Shown one piece after another: positions 17,525-26,396 of a stretch of 64,000 nt of DNA. Source of the DNA: Skermanella pratensis (lineage in GTDB: Bacteria > Pseudomonadota > Alphaproteobacteria > Azospirillales > Azospirillaceae); NCBI RefSeq assembly GCF_008843145.1, contig NZ_CP030265.1:1908001-1972000 (forward strand). The letters run 5' to 3'. How positions within the stretch are numbered: the first letter of the stretch is position 1; each line of letters opens with the position of its first letter. A program made the position numbers and the translations under genes. Under the pieces are notes generated by a model. The model did no database searches and had not been told where the DNA came from. It was given only the letters and a program-made list of their open reading frames with translations.

Positions 17525-18791
17525 CTCAAGGATCCCCTCATTTTACACGATAGCGAAAGTTTCGGTGACCACACGTGACTGCTCCAGGAGATCGGCGTAT
17601 CGTTCGGCGAGGGCGCGCAGCCTGTGTTCAGGCATGTTGGGGATGAGGTCGTAGAGCATACAGCCCTGGCGGAACAGGGAGTGAGTGCGGGTTTTGACGG
17701 TGTTGGACTTGAGATGGCGGTCCATGCCGAGGCTTTCGCCGGCGGCACCGAGCAGGGTGAGCAGAACGACAGCGAACGCATTGAGCAGCAATAGCCTATC
17801 GCGCCGTTGCGGGTCGGCAATGTGGACCGCCGAGAGGCCCATGCCGAAGCGCAAGTCTTTGGTATCTCTGAAATTGGGCTCCACTCGCCACCGCTTCGAG
17901 TACAGCGCGATGATCTGCGGCGCGGTCGCGCCAGCGTCGCTGGCGGCCAGGCACCAGGGCTCCTTCATGGCCTTGGCGTGGGTGCACACGACGGCGCCAA
18001 CCGGGCACTGCGCCTCGGTAACCACGGCATCGCGCAGCTTGCGCGCCCGGCCGCCTTGGCCGACCCACTCGGTCGCCGAACGGATCGTTCCGTCGGCAGC
18101 CCTGACCCTGGTGTTGCCTTTCAGCCGGATGACGTAGTCGAAGCCCAGGTCGGCGAGAAAACCGAACAGCTTGGTGTCGGCGAAGCCGCGGTCGGCCAGG
18201 AGGGTGACTTTGACGTCGTCGGGCAGCACCTCGGCCAGCCGGCGCACGGCGGCGTCTTCGTAGGCGTTGCGCGCGTCGCTCAGTTCGTCCTTGTGAACGC
18301 TGAGCCAGATCAGCGGCGTCGTCCGGCCATGGCGGGTCACCAGCTTGAGCGCCAGGGTGGCCTGCCCGTCGGCGTCAAAGTCGGTCCAGTCCATCGCCAC
18401 CACGATGTCGGTGCGCGGGCCGACCATTTCCGGAACCCAGCTGGCAAAAACATCCCAAGCCTCGATCCCAGGGTTGCTCAGCAGCCGGTCAACCTGCTTG
18501 ACGGCATGCTTGGGCAGAAGGCCGCGTGCCTGAGCCAAAGACTTGCCGATCACGGCGACGCCCAGAGAGGCACCCGTCATTACCCCAAGGGTGGCGTTGG
18601 CAAGAGAGGCGATCCGCTTGGTATGAGTATCTTCATCAAGAACACTGTCGAGGAAGCTCCGAACATCCTTCACCTGCATTAAGCCGCGCTTCGATCCGTC
18701 GATCATCTTGCTCTACATAGCTGCCTCTGTTGAGCAATACTGCGATATCACGCAGGTGAATGCACTGCCTGAAAATGAGGGGATCCTTGAG
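17525..18791 (-). mobile_element. Intact IS4-family insertion sequence with target duplication
   Basis: The element is 1267 bases. Its ends are perfect 20-base inverted repeats, CTCAAGGATCCCCTCATTTT at 17525-17544 and its complement at 18772-18791. CGGATCGGG lies directly outside both ends (17516-17524 and 18792-18800), a perfect 9-bp target duplication, as expected for IS4-type transposition. A single transposase gene fills it. Confidence 0.92.
17543..18706 (-). CDS. IS4-family transposase
   Basis: A 387-residue DDE transposase. Candidate catalytic residues are the Asp in VVAMDWTDF, the Asp in LLADRGFAD and the Glu in the Y-(2)-R-(3)-E signature region YSKRWRVEPNFRDTKD, which is diagnostic of the IS4 group. 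No frameshift or stop interrupts it. Its 3' end reaches to within 18 bases of the left end of the element, overlapping the inverted repeat. With intact ends and an undecayed target duplication, the copy is probably recent and potentially active. Confidence 0.9.
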   Translation of the reverse strand: MIDGSKRGLMQVKDVRSFLDSVLDEDTHTKRIASLANATLGVMTGASLGVAVIGKSLAQARGLLPKHAVKQVDRLLSNPGIEAWDVFASWVPEMVGPRTDIVVAMDWTDFDADGQATLALKLVTRHGRTTPLIWLSVHKDELSDARNAYEDAAVRRLAEVLPDDVKVTLLADRGFADTKLFGFLADLGFDYVIRLKGNTRVRAADGTIRSATEWVGQGGRARKLRDAVVTEAQCPVGAVVCTHAKAMKEPWCLAASDAGATAPQIIALYSKRWRVEPNFRDTKDLRFGMGLSAVHIADPQRRDRLLLLNAFAVVLLTLLGAAGESLGMDRHLKSNTVKTRTHSLFRQGCMLYDLIPNMPEHRLRALAERYADLLEQSRVVTETFAIV

Positions 18792-18800
18792 CGGATCGGG

Positions 18801-19092
18801 GATTTCGTCACGGCCGGGATGTAGCGTGATATTCTCGATCAGAAGTGCTGAATGACCGGCAGCGACCGTGCAGCGTTCTCATGATTATCTCTCGGATATT
18901 ATCAATCGTTTTTTGGCAGAGCATTTGTGAGGTCGCGCCACGATTGCGATACCGTCACCTGCAGCATGTTGACCAATGCAGCATGGCCATTATGAAAACA
19001 GCACGCCTCGGGCAGGAGCGCGCTGTTTTCACTTAATCTTCATTCCGGCTTCGTCTGCGTCCTCTCGGCTTCCTGCCAGTCATCAATGACCT
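18801..19092. other. Intergenic region beside the IS4 element
   Basis: About 290 bases with no supported gene. Before the IS4 insertion this DNA was joined to that at 17322-17524. The rejoined stretch also shows no clear product. Confidence 0.5.
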
Positions 19093-20592
19093 TTATGCAG
19101 CGCCTTGTATTGCCGAGTTCCGCCGCGCGAGCATTATCGATCCGGCGACCGATCCCGCGATGAGAACCCACAGGATCATGGCGATCCAGCTCTTGGTGAA
19201 AAAGATGGTGAGGTCCCCGAAAGACTCGAGGGTCTTGACGAAATAGATCTCCGCCGACGGGCCCAGGATGAAGCCGATGACGAACGGCGCGATCTCGAGC
19301 CGCAGTTTGACCGCAAGCCAACCGAACAGGCCGAAGATCAGCAGCGTCCAGACATCGAACATGATGCCGTAGTTGATCGTGTAGGCGCCGATCACGCACA
19401 TCATCAGGATAATGGGGAACAGGATGTGCTTCGGGACTGTCACGATCCGCGCGACGTGGCGGATCGCGAAGTACATCATCGCGAACATGGCGCAGTTCGC
19501 GATCAGCATAGCGATGATTATCACCTCCCAGGTCACTGGGTTCTGGCCGATGAAAAGAGGCCCCACCTGGATGCCTTGCAGCGTGAACGCCCCGATGAGG
19601 AGTGCCGTGGTGGCGTCGCCGGGGATGCCCAGCGACAGCAGCGGCACGAGCGCACCGCCGGTCAGGCCGTTGTTGCCGGACTCCGAGGCGATGATGCCGG
19701 CCGGCTCGCCCTTGCCGAACCGCTCGGGATGGCGCGAGAGCGTCTTGGTCGCGGTGTAGGACAGGATCGAGGCCGCCGATCCGCCGACGCCGGGAAGGAT
19801 TCCGACGAAGGTGCCGATCCCGGAGGAGCGGATCAGGTTGCCGATTTGGCCGCGGAAGTCCGCGAGCGAGAAGCTCGACCTCGCGCCGACCTTGATGTCC
19901 TTGGCCGACTGCCCCTCGGGCACCCCGAGTTCGGCCTGTTCGAGGATCGCCGCCAGGCCGAACAGCCCGATCAGCACCGGGAGGAGCGAGAAGCCGCTCT
20001 CGAGCCAGTACTCCGTTCCGGGAGGGACCAGCCTGAGTTCGCCATTGCCGCCCGCCTCGACCTTATAGGTGCCGACGAGGCTGACGAAAACGCCGAGGAT
20101 ACCTGAAAAGATGCCGATCAGCATGTTCGAGCTGAGTGCGGCCATGACCGTCAGCGCGAACAGGATGATCAGGAACTTCTCTACATAGGAGAACTGGATC
20201 GCGAAATCCGCCAGCGGCGGTGCGAAGAAGTAGAGCACAGCCAGGCTGATCAGGCCACCCACCAGCGACGCGCAGATGCCGAGCCTGAGCGCTTTCTCGC
20301 CGTCGCCCTGCTGCGTCATCGGGTAGCCGTCGAAGCATGTCGTGATCGATGAGGGCGTTCCTGGAATGCCGAGCAGGATCGCGGGGACGAGACCGCCCGA
20401 GATGCCGCCGACATAGAGGCCGAGCAGAAGCGCAAGCCCGTTCTCGAGCCCGAGGGAGTAGGTCAGCGGTAGGCAGACGGCGACCGCCATGGTCGCGGTC
20501 ATGCCGGGGATCGCGCCGAAGACGATGCCGACGAAGGTGCCGCCGACGATCAGCGCCAGGAAAAGTGGCGTGATGACTTCGAAAAGTTCCAT
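19093..20592 (-). CDS. tctA: Tripartite tricarboxylate transporter, large permease (TctA)
   Basis: A 499-residue protein with about 11-12 membrane helices. The N-terminal GAIPGMTATMAVAV and LLGIPGTPSSITTCFDGYPM, and the repeat in the second half (GILPGVGGSAASILSY, LLSLGIPGDATTALLIGAF), are the paired signature motifs of TctA. It forms the translocation channel that takes up carboxylates delivered by a TctC protein, using an ion gradient. It is the last gene of a tctCBA operon, 18 bases behind tctB. The whole operon is read from a promoter near 22.26 kb that has a LacI-type operator. Confidence 0.92.
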   Translation of the reverse strand: MELFEVITPLFLALIVGGTFVGIVFGAIPGMTATMAVAVCLPLTYSLGLENGLALLLGLYVGGISGGLVPAILLGIPGTPSSITTCFDGYPMTQQGDGEKALRLGICASLVGGLISLAVLYFFAPPLADFAIQFSYVEKFLIILFALTVMAALSSNMLIGIFSGILGVFVSLVGTYKVEAGGNGELRLVPPGTEYWLESGFSLLPVLIGLFGLAAILEQAELGVPEGQSAKDIKVGARSSFSLADFRGQIGNLIRSSGIGTFVGILPGVGGSAASILSYTATKTLSRHPERFGKGEPAGIIASESGNNGLTGGALVPLLSLGIPGDATTALLIGAFTLQGIQVGPLFIGQNPVTWEVIIIAMLIANCAMFAMMYFAIRHVARIVTVPKHILFPIILMMCVIGAYTINYGIMFDVWTLLIFGLFGWLAVKLRLEIAPFVIGFILGPSAEIYFVKTLESFGDLTIFFTKSWIAMILWVLIAGSVAGSIMLARRNSAIQGAA

Positions 20593-20610
20593 CGATTGTC
20601 TCCGGGCCGC

Positions 20611-21030
20611 TCAGGGCAGGGTCAGGGAGAAGAGGTCGGTGAACAGCCACCAGACCAGCGTCGGCGCGACCACCGCCGTGACAGCGACCGGTAGCAGATC
20701 GCGCAGTGACCGATGGTGCAGGAAAAGGACGCCGGTGAGGAAGACGTAGGGGATCGAGCAGATCAGGAAGCCCAATCCGGTGTTCGGCCAGATATCACCC
20801 ACCGGGACCATCAGCGAGAAATATACGACGGTTAGTACTATGGTCCCGAAGAACCGGACCTTGTCCATCGAGCCGAGGACGTCACGCCAGTAGGCGCCTG
20901 CGCCCGCGATCTGCCGGCGATTGGTAATGAGGATGGCGACCCCGAGAATCGTCAGGATCACCGCGACCATTGTCGGAAAGATCAAATGCGAGGTCTCGAA
21001 GTTCACCGTCACGCGGGTGAAATCTTCCAT
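20611..21030 (-). CDS. tctB: Tripartite tricarboxylate transporter, small permease (TctB)
   Basis: A 139-residue protein with four predicted membrane helices and the size of TctB. It has no strong sequence motif, as usual in this family, and the assignment rests on hydropathy, length and its position between tctC and tctA. It probably stabilises TctA in the membrane. Confidence 0.82.
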   Translation of the reverse strand: MEDFTRVTVNFETSHLIFPTMVAVILTILGVAILITNRRQIAGAGAYWRDVLGSMDKVRFFGTIVLTVVYFSLMVPVGDIWPNTGLGFLICSIPYVFLTGVLFLHHRSLRDLLPVAVTAVVAPTLVWWLFTDLFSLTLP

Positions 21031-21122
21031 GGTTTCCTCCCGTTTCTTATTGCCTGCTTCTTATCGTATGGGCCGGTGCCGGCCGCGCTCAGCGGTCGGC
21101 ACCGGCTTTCTTCCGCAGAGCC

Positions 21123-22211
21123 TCAGTTGTTCGGTGCCGCACCGATCTGCTCGATCATCTTGGCGTAGGTGTCGCTCTTCTTTTGCAGATGCGCGCTGGC
21201 CTCTTCCGCGGTCCGGAACTCGGGAGTGAGGAAGACCTCCTTCTGGCGCTCCTGGATCTCGCCCTTGGCGTAGATCTCGGACAGCGCCGTGTCGATCTGC
21301 TTGACGATCGCCGGATCCACGTCCTTGTTGAAAATGAAGAAGAACTCCTTGTCGAAGGTGAAGTTCTCTCCCTCTTCGTTCAGCGGGACGCTGACCTCGG
21401 GAGCGGCATATTTGAGCATCTCCTCGCGCGTCAGGGCGCCCATGCCCTGCTCCGGAGCCTGGTTAAGCGTCTCGGGCTCCGCGGTGATCCAGACAAAGCG
21501 CATCGCCTTCTGGTCGCTCTCCGGCAACTGGGTGTACTGCTCGTTCGATTGGATGGAGCCGTTGATGACATCGGCAAGGTTGTCGAACAGCGCCTGGTCC
21601 TTGTCCGACTGGCTGCCGGTGTTTACCGGCACGAGGTTCTTCTCGGATCCGGGTGCCCGCAAGCGCGCGGCGTTCCTCATCGCGGAGAAGCCGATCTCGG
21701 ACACGCCGCCGGGCTGGATCGCGACGCGAACGCGCTCACCGCTCTTGGCGGCATCGAGGATGTCCTCCATCGTCTTGTACGACGAGTCCTTGGGCACGAG
21801 GTAGGCGTTGCCCGGGTTCACCGCGACGGTCGGTCCGATCTTGTAATTGGCGAAGATGTCCTCGTAACCGCGCTGGCCGTAAAGATGGCCAAGATAGGAC
21901 TGGTCGTGGTGGATCATCAGGGTCGTGCCGCGCCTGTCGCGGCTGACCGCCTTGAACGCCTCGGTCGGGCCGACGGCATCGACCTTGATATTGATCCCGA
22001 GTTGCTTGGAAAGCGCATCTGCGACGATGGCAGCACTCTGGTAGGTGTCGCCACCGGTCGAACTCGAGCCGATGACCAGGCGCACGTTGCGCGGCAGCTC
22101 CTGTGCGGCAGCCTCGTAGGGCTGCACCAGAAGAACCGAGGCGCCGACGGCGGTAAGCAGCAGGCCGGCCATAGCGGCGGGCATGCTCCGAGGGAGTGTC
22201 CACTTCGACAT
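21123..22211 (-). CDS. tctC: TctC-like periplasmic substrate-binding protein
   Basis: A 362-residue protein with a Sec signal peptide (hydrophobic segment about residues 12-35, cleavage near AAAQELP). The mature part has the Bug/TctC layout: a VRLVIGSSSTGGDTYQSA start and a mid segment with VAIQPGGVSEIGF. It is more divergent than most TctC proteins, so a substrate other than citrate is likely. The linked sugar-acid catabolic genes make an aldonate or aldarate a reasonable guess. It is the first gene of the operon, and the operator at 22261-22276 lies 50 bases upstream. Confidence 0.85.
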   Translation of the reverse strand: MSKWTLPRSMPAAMAGLLLTAVGASVLLVQPYEAAAQELPRNVRLVIGSSSTGGDTYQSAAIVADALSKQLGINIKVDAVGPTEAFKAVSRDRRGTTLMIHHDQSYLGHLYGQRGYEDIFANYKIGPTVAVNPGNAYLVPKDSSYKTMEDILDAAKSGERVRVAIQPGGVSEIGFSAMRNAARLRAPGSEKNLVPVNTGSQSDKDQALFDNLADVINGSIQSNEQYTQLPESDQKAMRFVWITAEPETLNQAPEQGMGALTREEMLKYAAPEVSVPLNEEGENFTFDKEFFFIFNKDVDPAIVKQIDTALSEIYAKGEIQERQKEVFLTPEFRTAEEASAHLQKKSDTYAKMIEQIGAAPNN

Positions 22212-22260
22212 CGCATTTCCTCCATGAGAAATTTTGGGCTTAAGCGGCTTTCTTGGAGCT

Positions 22261-22276
22261 ATGATAGCGTTATCAT
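22261..22276 (-). promoter_or_regulatory. LacI-type operator over the tctCBA promoter
   Basis: ATGATAGCGTTATCAT is a near-perfect palindrome with the central CG typical of LacI-family operators. On the minus strand a TTTCCA box (22284-22289) lies 17 bases from TATCAT (22261-22266), so the operator covers the likely -10 region. The same arrangement recurs before the dehydratase gene at 31945-31973. Confidence 0.75.
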
Positions 22277-22407
22277 TTTAATATGGAAAGTCTTTTTTCC
22301 CCGATGAGATCGCTGGACGGTTTGAGGGAGAATAATCAGGTTCCAAGGCCAGTTCATGCTTCTGCTGGCCACCAGCTTCGTTGAAGTTTCATGTAAATGC
22401 TGTTAAT

Positions 22408-22418
22408 GTAAGCGCTAC
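22408..22418. promoter_or_regulatory. Possible LacI autoregulatory site
   Basis: GTAAGCGCTAC is a short palindrome with a central AGCGCT, related to but not identical with the operators at 22261 and 31923. It lies 38 bases before the LacI-family start. Confidence 0.4.
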
Positions 22419-22456
22419 CGACGCCTAGCCAGGCGCACAGTCATGTAGGTTTCGCC

Positions 22457-23536
22457 GTGCCCCGATCCGCATCCACCCGCCGCCAAATCACCGAGGATTC
22501 CCCCTCGGCCAAGCACTTGAACAACGCTCCCGGCTCGAGCCGCTCGTCCGGAAGCGTCACTCTGCACGACGTCGCCAAGCTGGCGGGCGTGTCGCCCATC
22601 ACGGTGTCGCGGGTGCTTAACCGGCCGGAACTCGTGACGCCGGATACGATCAAGCTGGTCCGGGAGGTGATTGCCCGGACGGGCTATGTGCCGAACCTGC
22701 TTGCCGGCGGGCTGGCCTCGCGCAGGAGCCGGCTCGTGGCGGCAATCGTTCCGACCATCGCCACCTCAATGTTTGCCGAGACCGTGGAGGCGCTGACCGA
22801 CCGGTTGGGTGAAGCCGGATACCAGGTATTGCTGGGGCTGTCGGGTTACCCGGCGGCACGGGAGGACGATCTGCTTTCCGCCATTCTCAGCAGACGCCCG
22901 GATGGCATCTTTCTGACCGGCATCCGGCATTCGACCGAAACCCGCCAACGCCTGCTGGCCGCCAAGATCCCGGTGGTCGAGACCTGGGATTACACCCCGA
23001 CGCCGATCGACGTGCTGGTCGGCTTCTCGCACGATAAGGTGGGCCGGGCCGTCGCTGCACATCTCCTTGCCAAGGGCTACCGGCGCTTTGGCTATGTCGG
23101 AGCCGATGACGAGCGCGCGGCGGAGCGCCAGCGCGGTTTCCTGTCGGCTCTCGCCGAGCAGGACCTGCACGACGTGGCCATCAGCATCGTCCCGGCTCCG
23201 GGCACCCTGCGGCTGGGGCGCGAAGGGATGATCCGGCTTCTTGACAACAGCTCGCGGCCGGAGGTCGTTTTCTGCAGCTCCGACGTCATGGCGCAAGGAG
23301 CGCTGGCTGAACTCCAGTCGCGGGGCCTGTCCACGCCCGGCGACGTGGCCATCATGGCCTTCGGCGATTTCGACTTCGCGGCCCATACCTTCCCGGCGCT
23401 CTCGACGGTACGGATCGACCGGCATGCCATCGGCCGCCTTGCCGCCGAGGCCATGCTGGCGAGATTTGAAGGACAGGTCGCCATGGAAAAGATGATTGAT
23501 GTGGGCTTCAAGATCGTCGAACGCAGCAGCACTTGA
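22457..23536 (+). CDS. LacI family transcriptional regulator
   Basis: A 359-residue protein beginning with GTG; no better start is in frame. After a 33-residue polar leader comes the DNA-binding head VTLHDVAKLAGVSPITVSRVLN with the hinge region RTGYVPNLLAGGLASRRS. The periplasmic-binding-protein-like effector domain follows and is closest in style to GntR-type (gluconate) regulators. It is divergent from tctCBA and was probably next to the catabolic genes before an IS91-type element entered. Operators of one type before tctC and before the dehydratase make it the likely local repressor, with a sugar acid as inducer; the ligand is inference. Confidence 0.88.
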   Translation: MPRSASTRRQITEDSPSAKHLNNAPGSSRSSGSVTLHDVAKLAGVSPITVSRVLNRPELVTPDTIKLVREVIARTGYVPNLLAGGLASRRSRLVAAIVPTIATSMFAETVEALTDRLGEAGYQVLLGLSGYPAAREDDLLSAILSRRPDGIFLTGIRHSTETRQRLLAAKIPVVETWDYTPTPIDVLVGFSHDKVGRAVAAHLLAKGYRRFGYVGADDERAAERQRGFLSALAEQDLHDVAISIVPAPGTLRLGREGMIRLLDNSSRPEVVFCSSDVMAQGALAELQSRGLSTPGDVAIMAFGDFDFAAHTFPALSTVRIDRHAIGRLAAEAMLARFEGQVAMEKMIDVGFKIVERSST

Positions 23537-23874
23537 TTGAGGCCGTGACTTCCATGCCGACGGTTGTTTTGAGCCGTATCGCAGGTGCCCGGCGATGCCG
23601 CCCGAGGTTCCAGGATCGGGACGGCGGGGCCGCCGACCCGGACGATCTGATGATGATCCCTGCAGGTCTGGGTCGGCAAGAATGGCAGCGGCGATGAGCA
23701 TGTCAGCGGTTGGACTAAACCGCTACGCGGTATTGGCTCTCCGGCCCGAGAGGTCGCTGAGCGTCCCGAGGTGAATCCGTCGATCGGCTGAGTTCCGGCA
23801 CCCCTGGAGGTTCCGAGTGCGCCAGCATGGCGTGGCTGCTTGCAGCACCGTCCATCCGGCTCAGGAGCTTTCCC
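23537..23874. other. Intergenic region holding the left end of the IS91-type element
   Basis: About 340 bases without a supported gene between the LacI gene and the tyrosine recombinase. The left end of the IS91-type element must lie here, but these elements lack long inverted repeats and I cannot fix the border. Confidence 0.5.
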
Positions 23875-24756
23875 ATGACAGCCCTTCGGCAACGCATGCT
23901 CGAGGATATGCGGGTGCGCAACCTCTCACCGAACACCCAGTCCTCCTATGTCCTGCAGGTCTCCCTGTTCGCCCGCCACTTCGGCCGATCGCCGGAAAAG
24001 CTGGGGCCGGAGGAGATCCGCGCCTGGCAGGTTCACCTGACCGACGACCGGAAGCTGTCGCCGGCCTCGATCGCTGTCGCCGTCTCGGCGCTGCGCTTCC
24101 TCTACAAGGTAACGCTCAGGAAAGCGTGGACCTTCGAGGAGGTTCTCCCGGCGCCCAAGCCGCCGCACAAGCTGCCCGTCGTCCTCAGCCCCTTGGAAGT
24201 CGTGCGGTTCCTCGGCTGTGTCGACGACATCAAGCACCACGCCATCCTGACCACCTGCTACGCCGCCGGCCTGCGCGTTTCCGAAGCCGTTCACCTCAAG
24301 GTCGCTGCCATCGACAGCCGGCGCATGGTCATCCGCGTCGACCAGGGCAAGGGCCGCAAGGACCGCTACGTCATGCTCTCGCCCGCCCTGCTGGAGACGC
24401 TGCGCGCCTACTGGCCGGCCGTACATGCCCGAGAGTGGCTGTTCCCGGGAGACCTCCCCGGCCAGCCGATCACCCGGGACGCCGTCGGCAACGCCTGCCG
24501 CAAGGCGCACCGGCTGTCCGGGCTGGCCAAGCCGGTCACCCCGCATTCGCTGCGTCACGCCTTCGCGGTCCACCTGCTGGAGGCCGGCACCGATGTCCGC
24601 ACCATCCAGCTGCTGCTCGGCCACCGCAGCCTGGCGACCACGGCCCAGTACCTGCGCATCGCCACCAGCACGGTCTGCGCGACGGCCAGCCCGCTCGACC
24701 TGCTGCCCCGCCCGGCCCCGATCGAGCCGAAGCCCGCCGCGCCCGCGCCCTTCTGA
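23875..24756 (+). CDS. Tyrosine recombinase of an IS91-type element
   Basis: The ATG at 23875 has AGGAG nine bases upstream and gives 293 residues. The N-terminal SAM-like domain (MRVRNLSPNTQSSYVLQVSLF) and catalytic domain of phage-integrase/XerC type are present. The catalytic set is Arg in AAGLRVSEAVHL, then HSLRHAFAVHLLEAG, LLGHRSLATTAQYLRI with the final Tyr. Such recombinases are commonly paired with IS91-group transposases, whose gene starts 11 bases downstream. Its exact job in the element is not established. Confidence 0.88.
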   Translation: MTALRQRMLEDMRVRNLSPNTQSSYVLQVSLFARHFGRSPEKLGPEEIRAWQVHLTDDRKLSPASIAVAVSALRFLYKVTLRKAWTFEEVLPAPKPPHKLPVVLSPLEVVRFLGCVDDIKHHAILTTCYAAGLRVSEAVHLKVAAIDSRRMVIRVDQGKGRKDRYVMLSPALLETLRAYWPAVHAREWLFPGDLPGQPITRDAVGNACRKAHRLSGLAKPVTPHSLRHAFAVHLLEAGTDVRTIQLLLGHRSLATTAQYLRIATSTVCATASPLDLLPRPAPIEPKPAAPAPF

Positions 24757-24766
24757 GCGCCGGGCA

Positions 24767-25966
24767 ATGGCCCGGTCGGGGCCGGAAGTGGCGGATGTGT
24801 TCCGCCGCTACGGTGACGCCTACCGTCAGCGGCATGACGCGGCCCTGCCCACCGCGCAGCGCCGCGTCATGATCGCGATCGAGCGCTGCCGCACGGCGGC
24901 GCTGGGCGGCCATGTCGACCAGTGCGATCAGTGCGGACATCAGCGCATCTCCTACAACAGCTGCCGCAACCGGCACTGCCCGAAATGCCAGTCGCTGGCC
25001 CGCGCCGAGTGGCTGGAGGACCGCCGCGCCGAGATCCTCGACACCCCGTACTTCCACGTCGTCTTCACCGTGCCGGAGGAAATCGCCGCGATCGCCTATC
25101 AGAACAAGGCGGTGGTCTACGGCATCCTGTTCCGCACGGCGGCCAAGACCCTGCGCACGATCGCGGCCGACCCCAGGCACCTGGGCGCCGAGATCGGCTT
25201 CTTCGCGGTGCTCCACACCTGGGGCCAGAACCTGCTGCACCATCCCCACCTGCACTGCGTCGTAACTGGTGGTGGATTATCACCGGACGGCAGCCGATGG
25301 ATCGCCTGCCGGGCCGGGTTCTTCCTGCCGGTCAAGGTGCTGTCGCGCCTGTTCCGCCGGCTGTTCCTGGAGGCTCTGGAGAAGGCCTTCGATGCTGGCG
25401 AGCTGGGGTTCTTCGGCGCGCTGGAGCCCCTGCGGGAGCGGGACGCCTTCCGGCGCCACCTGGCTCCGGTGCGGAAGGCGGACTGGGTGGTGTACGCCAA
25501 GCCGCCGTTCGCCGGGCCGGACCAGGTCCTGGACTACGTCGGGCGCTACACGCACCGCGTCGCGCTGTCCAACGACCGCCTGCTCGACATCGAGGACGGC
25601 AAGGTGCGCTTCCGCTGGAAGGACTACCGTCATGGCAGCCTCCAGAAGACGATGACGCTCAACGCCGACGAGTTCATTCGCCGCTTCCTGCTCCATATCC
25701 AGCCCGACCGGTTCCAGCGGATCCGCTACTACGGCCTGCTTGGTAACCGCCACCGCGGGGAGAAACTGGCCCGCTGCCGCGCCCTGCTGGGCATGCCGGA
25801 ACCTGAGCCCCGGCCTGACGACATGGTGAAGGACTATCGCGACCGCTGTGAAGAGCTCACCGGCATGTCCCTGTGGGAGTGCCCGGTCTGTCGCCACGGC
25901 CGCATGGTCCAGGTCGAGGTTCTGCAGCCCGATGCCCCGCGTCCACCCATCCAGGACTCCTCATGA
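24767..25966 (+). CDS. IS91-family HUH transposase
   Basis: A 399-residue protein from ATG 24767; the longer open frame upstream is a shadow of the recombinase gene. An N-terminal zinc-binding block (CDQCGHQRISYNSCRNRHC and following CPKC spacing) is followed by the HUH metal motif in HHPHLHCVVTGGG and the candidate nucleophile Tyr in YVGRYTHRVALSN. These are the marks of rolling-circle transposases of the IS91 group. The gene is intact. The element separates the LacI regulator from the catabolic genes that it probably controls. Confidence 0.9.
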   Translation: MARSGPEVADVFRRYGDAYRQRHDAALPTAQRRVMIAIERCRTAALGGHVDQCDQCGHQRISYNSCRNRHCPKCQSLARAEWLEDRRAEILDTPYFHVVFTVPEEIAAIAYQNKAVVYGILFRTAAKTLRTIAADPRHLGAEIGFFAVLHTWGQNLLHHPHLHCVVTGGGLSPDGSRWIACRAGFFLPVKVLSRLFRRLFLEALEKAFDAGELGFFGALEPLRERDAFRRHLAPVRKADWVVYAKPPFAGPDQVLDYVGRYTHRVALSNDRLLDIEDGKVRFRWKDYRHGSLQKTMTLNADEFIRRFLLHIQPDRFQRIRYYGLLGNRHRGEKLARCRALLGMPEPEPRPDDMVKDYRDRCEELTGMSLWECPVCRHGRMVQVEVLQPDAPRPPIQDSS

Positions 25967-26396
25967 TACCGGCCCACCGTCGCCCCAGCAATCCGTGCGG
26001 ACAGGCTTGCCACGACCCGGCCACGGGTGGGCTGTTGCCGGCCCGCGCTGCGGACCCTTGCCTGACGGTGCCGATCCCCACGCCGATGCCATCCGAACCC
26101 AGTGCAACCTGCGTTGTCATCCGCCGTGCCGCTCGGCCGCCCCGGACCAGGGCGGCCTTGAAGGCGCCGCCGTCATCTTGATCCACTCGGACGCAATCCA
26201 ATCCCCATAGGCCGACGCCCTGGCCGCGGTTCAGTCCAATCCGTTTTTAGCTCACCGTCGCGGGCTGCCACCTCCTGCCCATCCACCAACTCGACACCGC
26301 GACGCCAAGCTAAAAACGCTCTGCATTATGCTGATCGCCGCTGCCTGTGCTTCCTTGCAGGTTTGACAGGAGCGCAGGTCTCTCCCGCAATGATTT
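25967..26396. other. Non-coding right part of the IS91-type element
   Basis: About 430 bases without a supported gene. A strong inverted repeat lies at 26243-26317: GTTTTTAGCT pairs with AGCTAAAAAC, and inside it CGTCGCGG pairs with CCGCGACG. It may be the replication terminus hairpin of the element or a terminator for the minus-strand RraA-like gene. Confidence 0.55.

Noticed and set aside
18845-19036. 63-codon open frame beside the IS4 element
   Set aside because: No ribosome site, no recognisable motif, and composition unlike neighbouring genes.
24425-24766. Upstream extension of the IS91 transposase frame
   Set aside because: It is a shadow of the tyrosine recombinase gene; the true ATG is at 24767.
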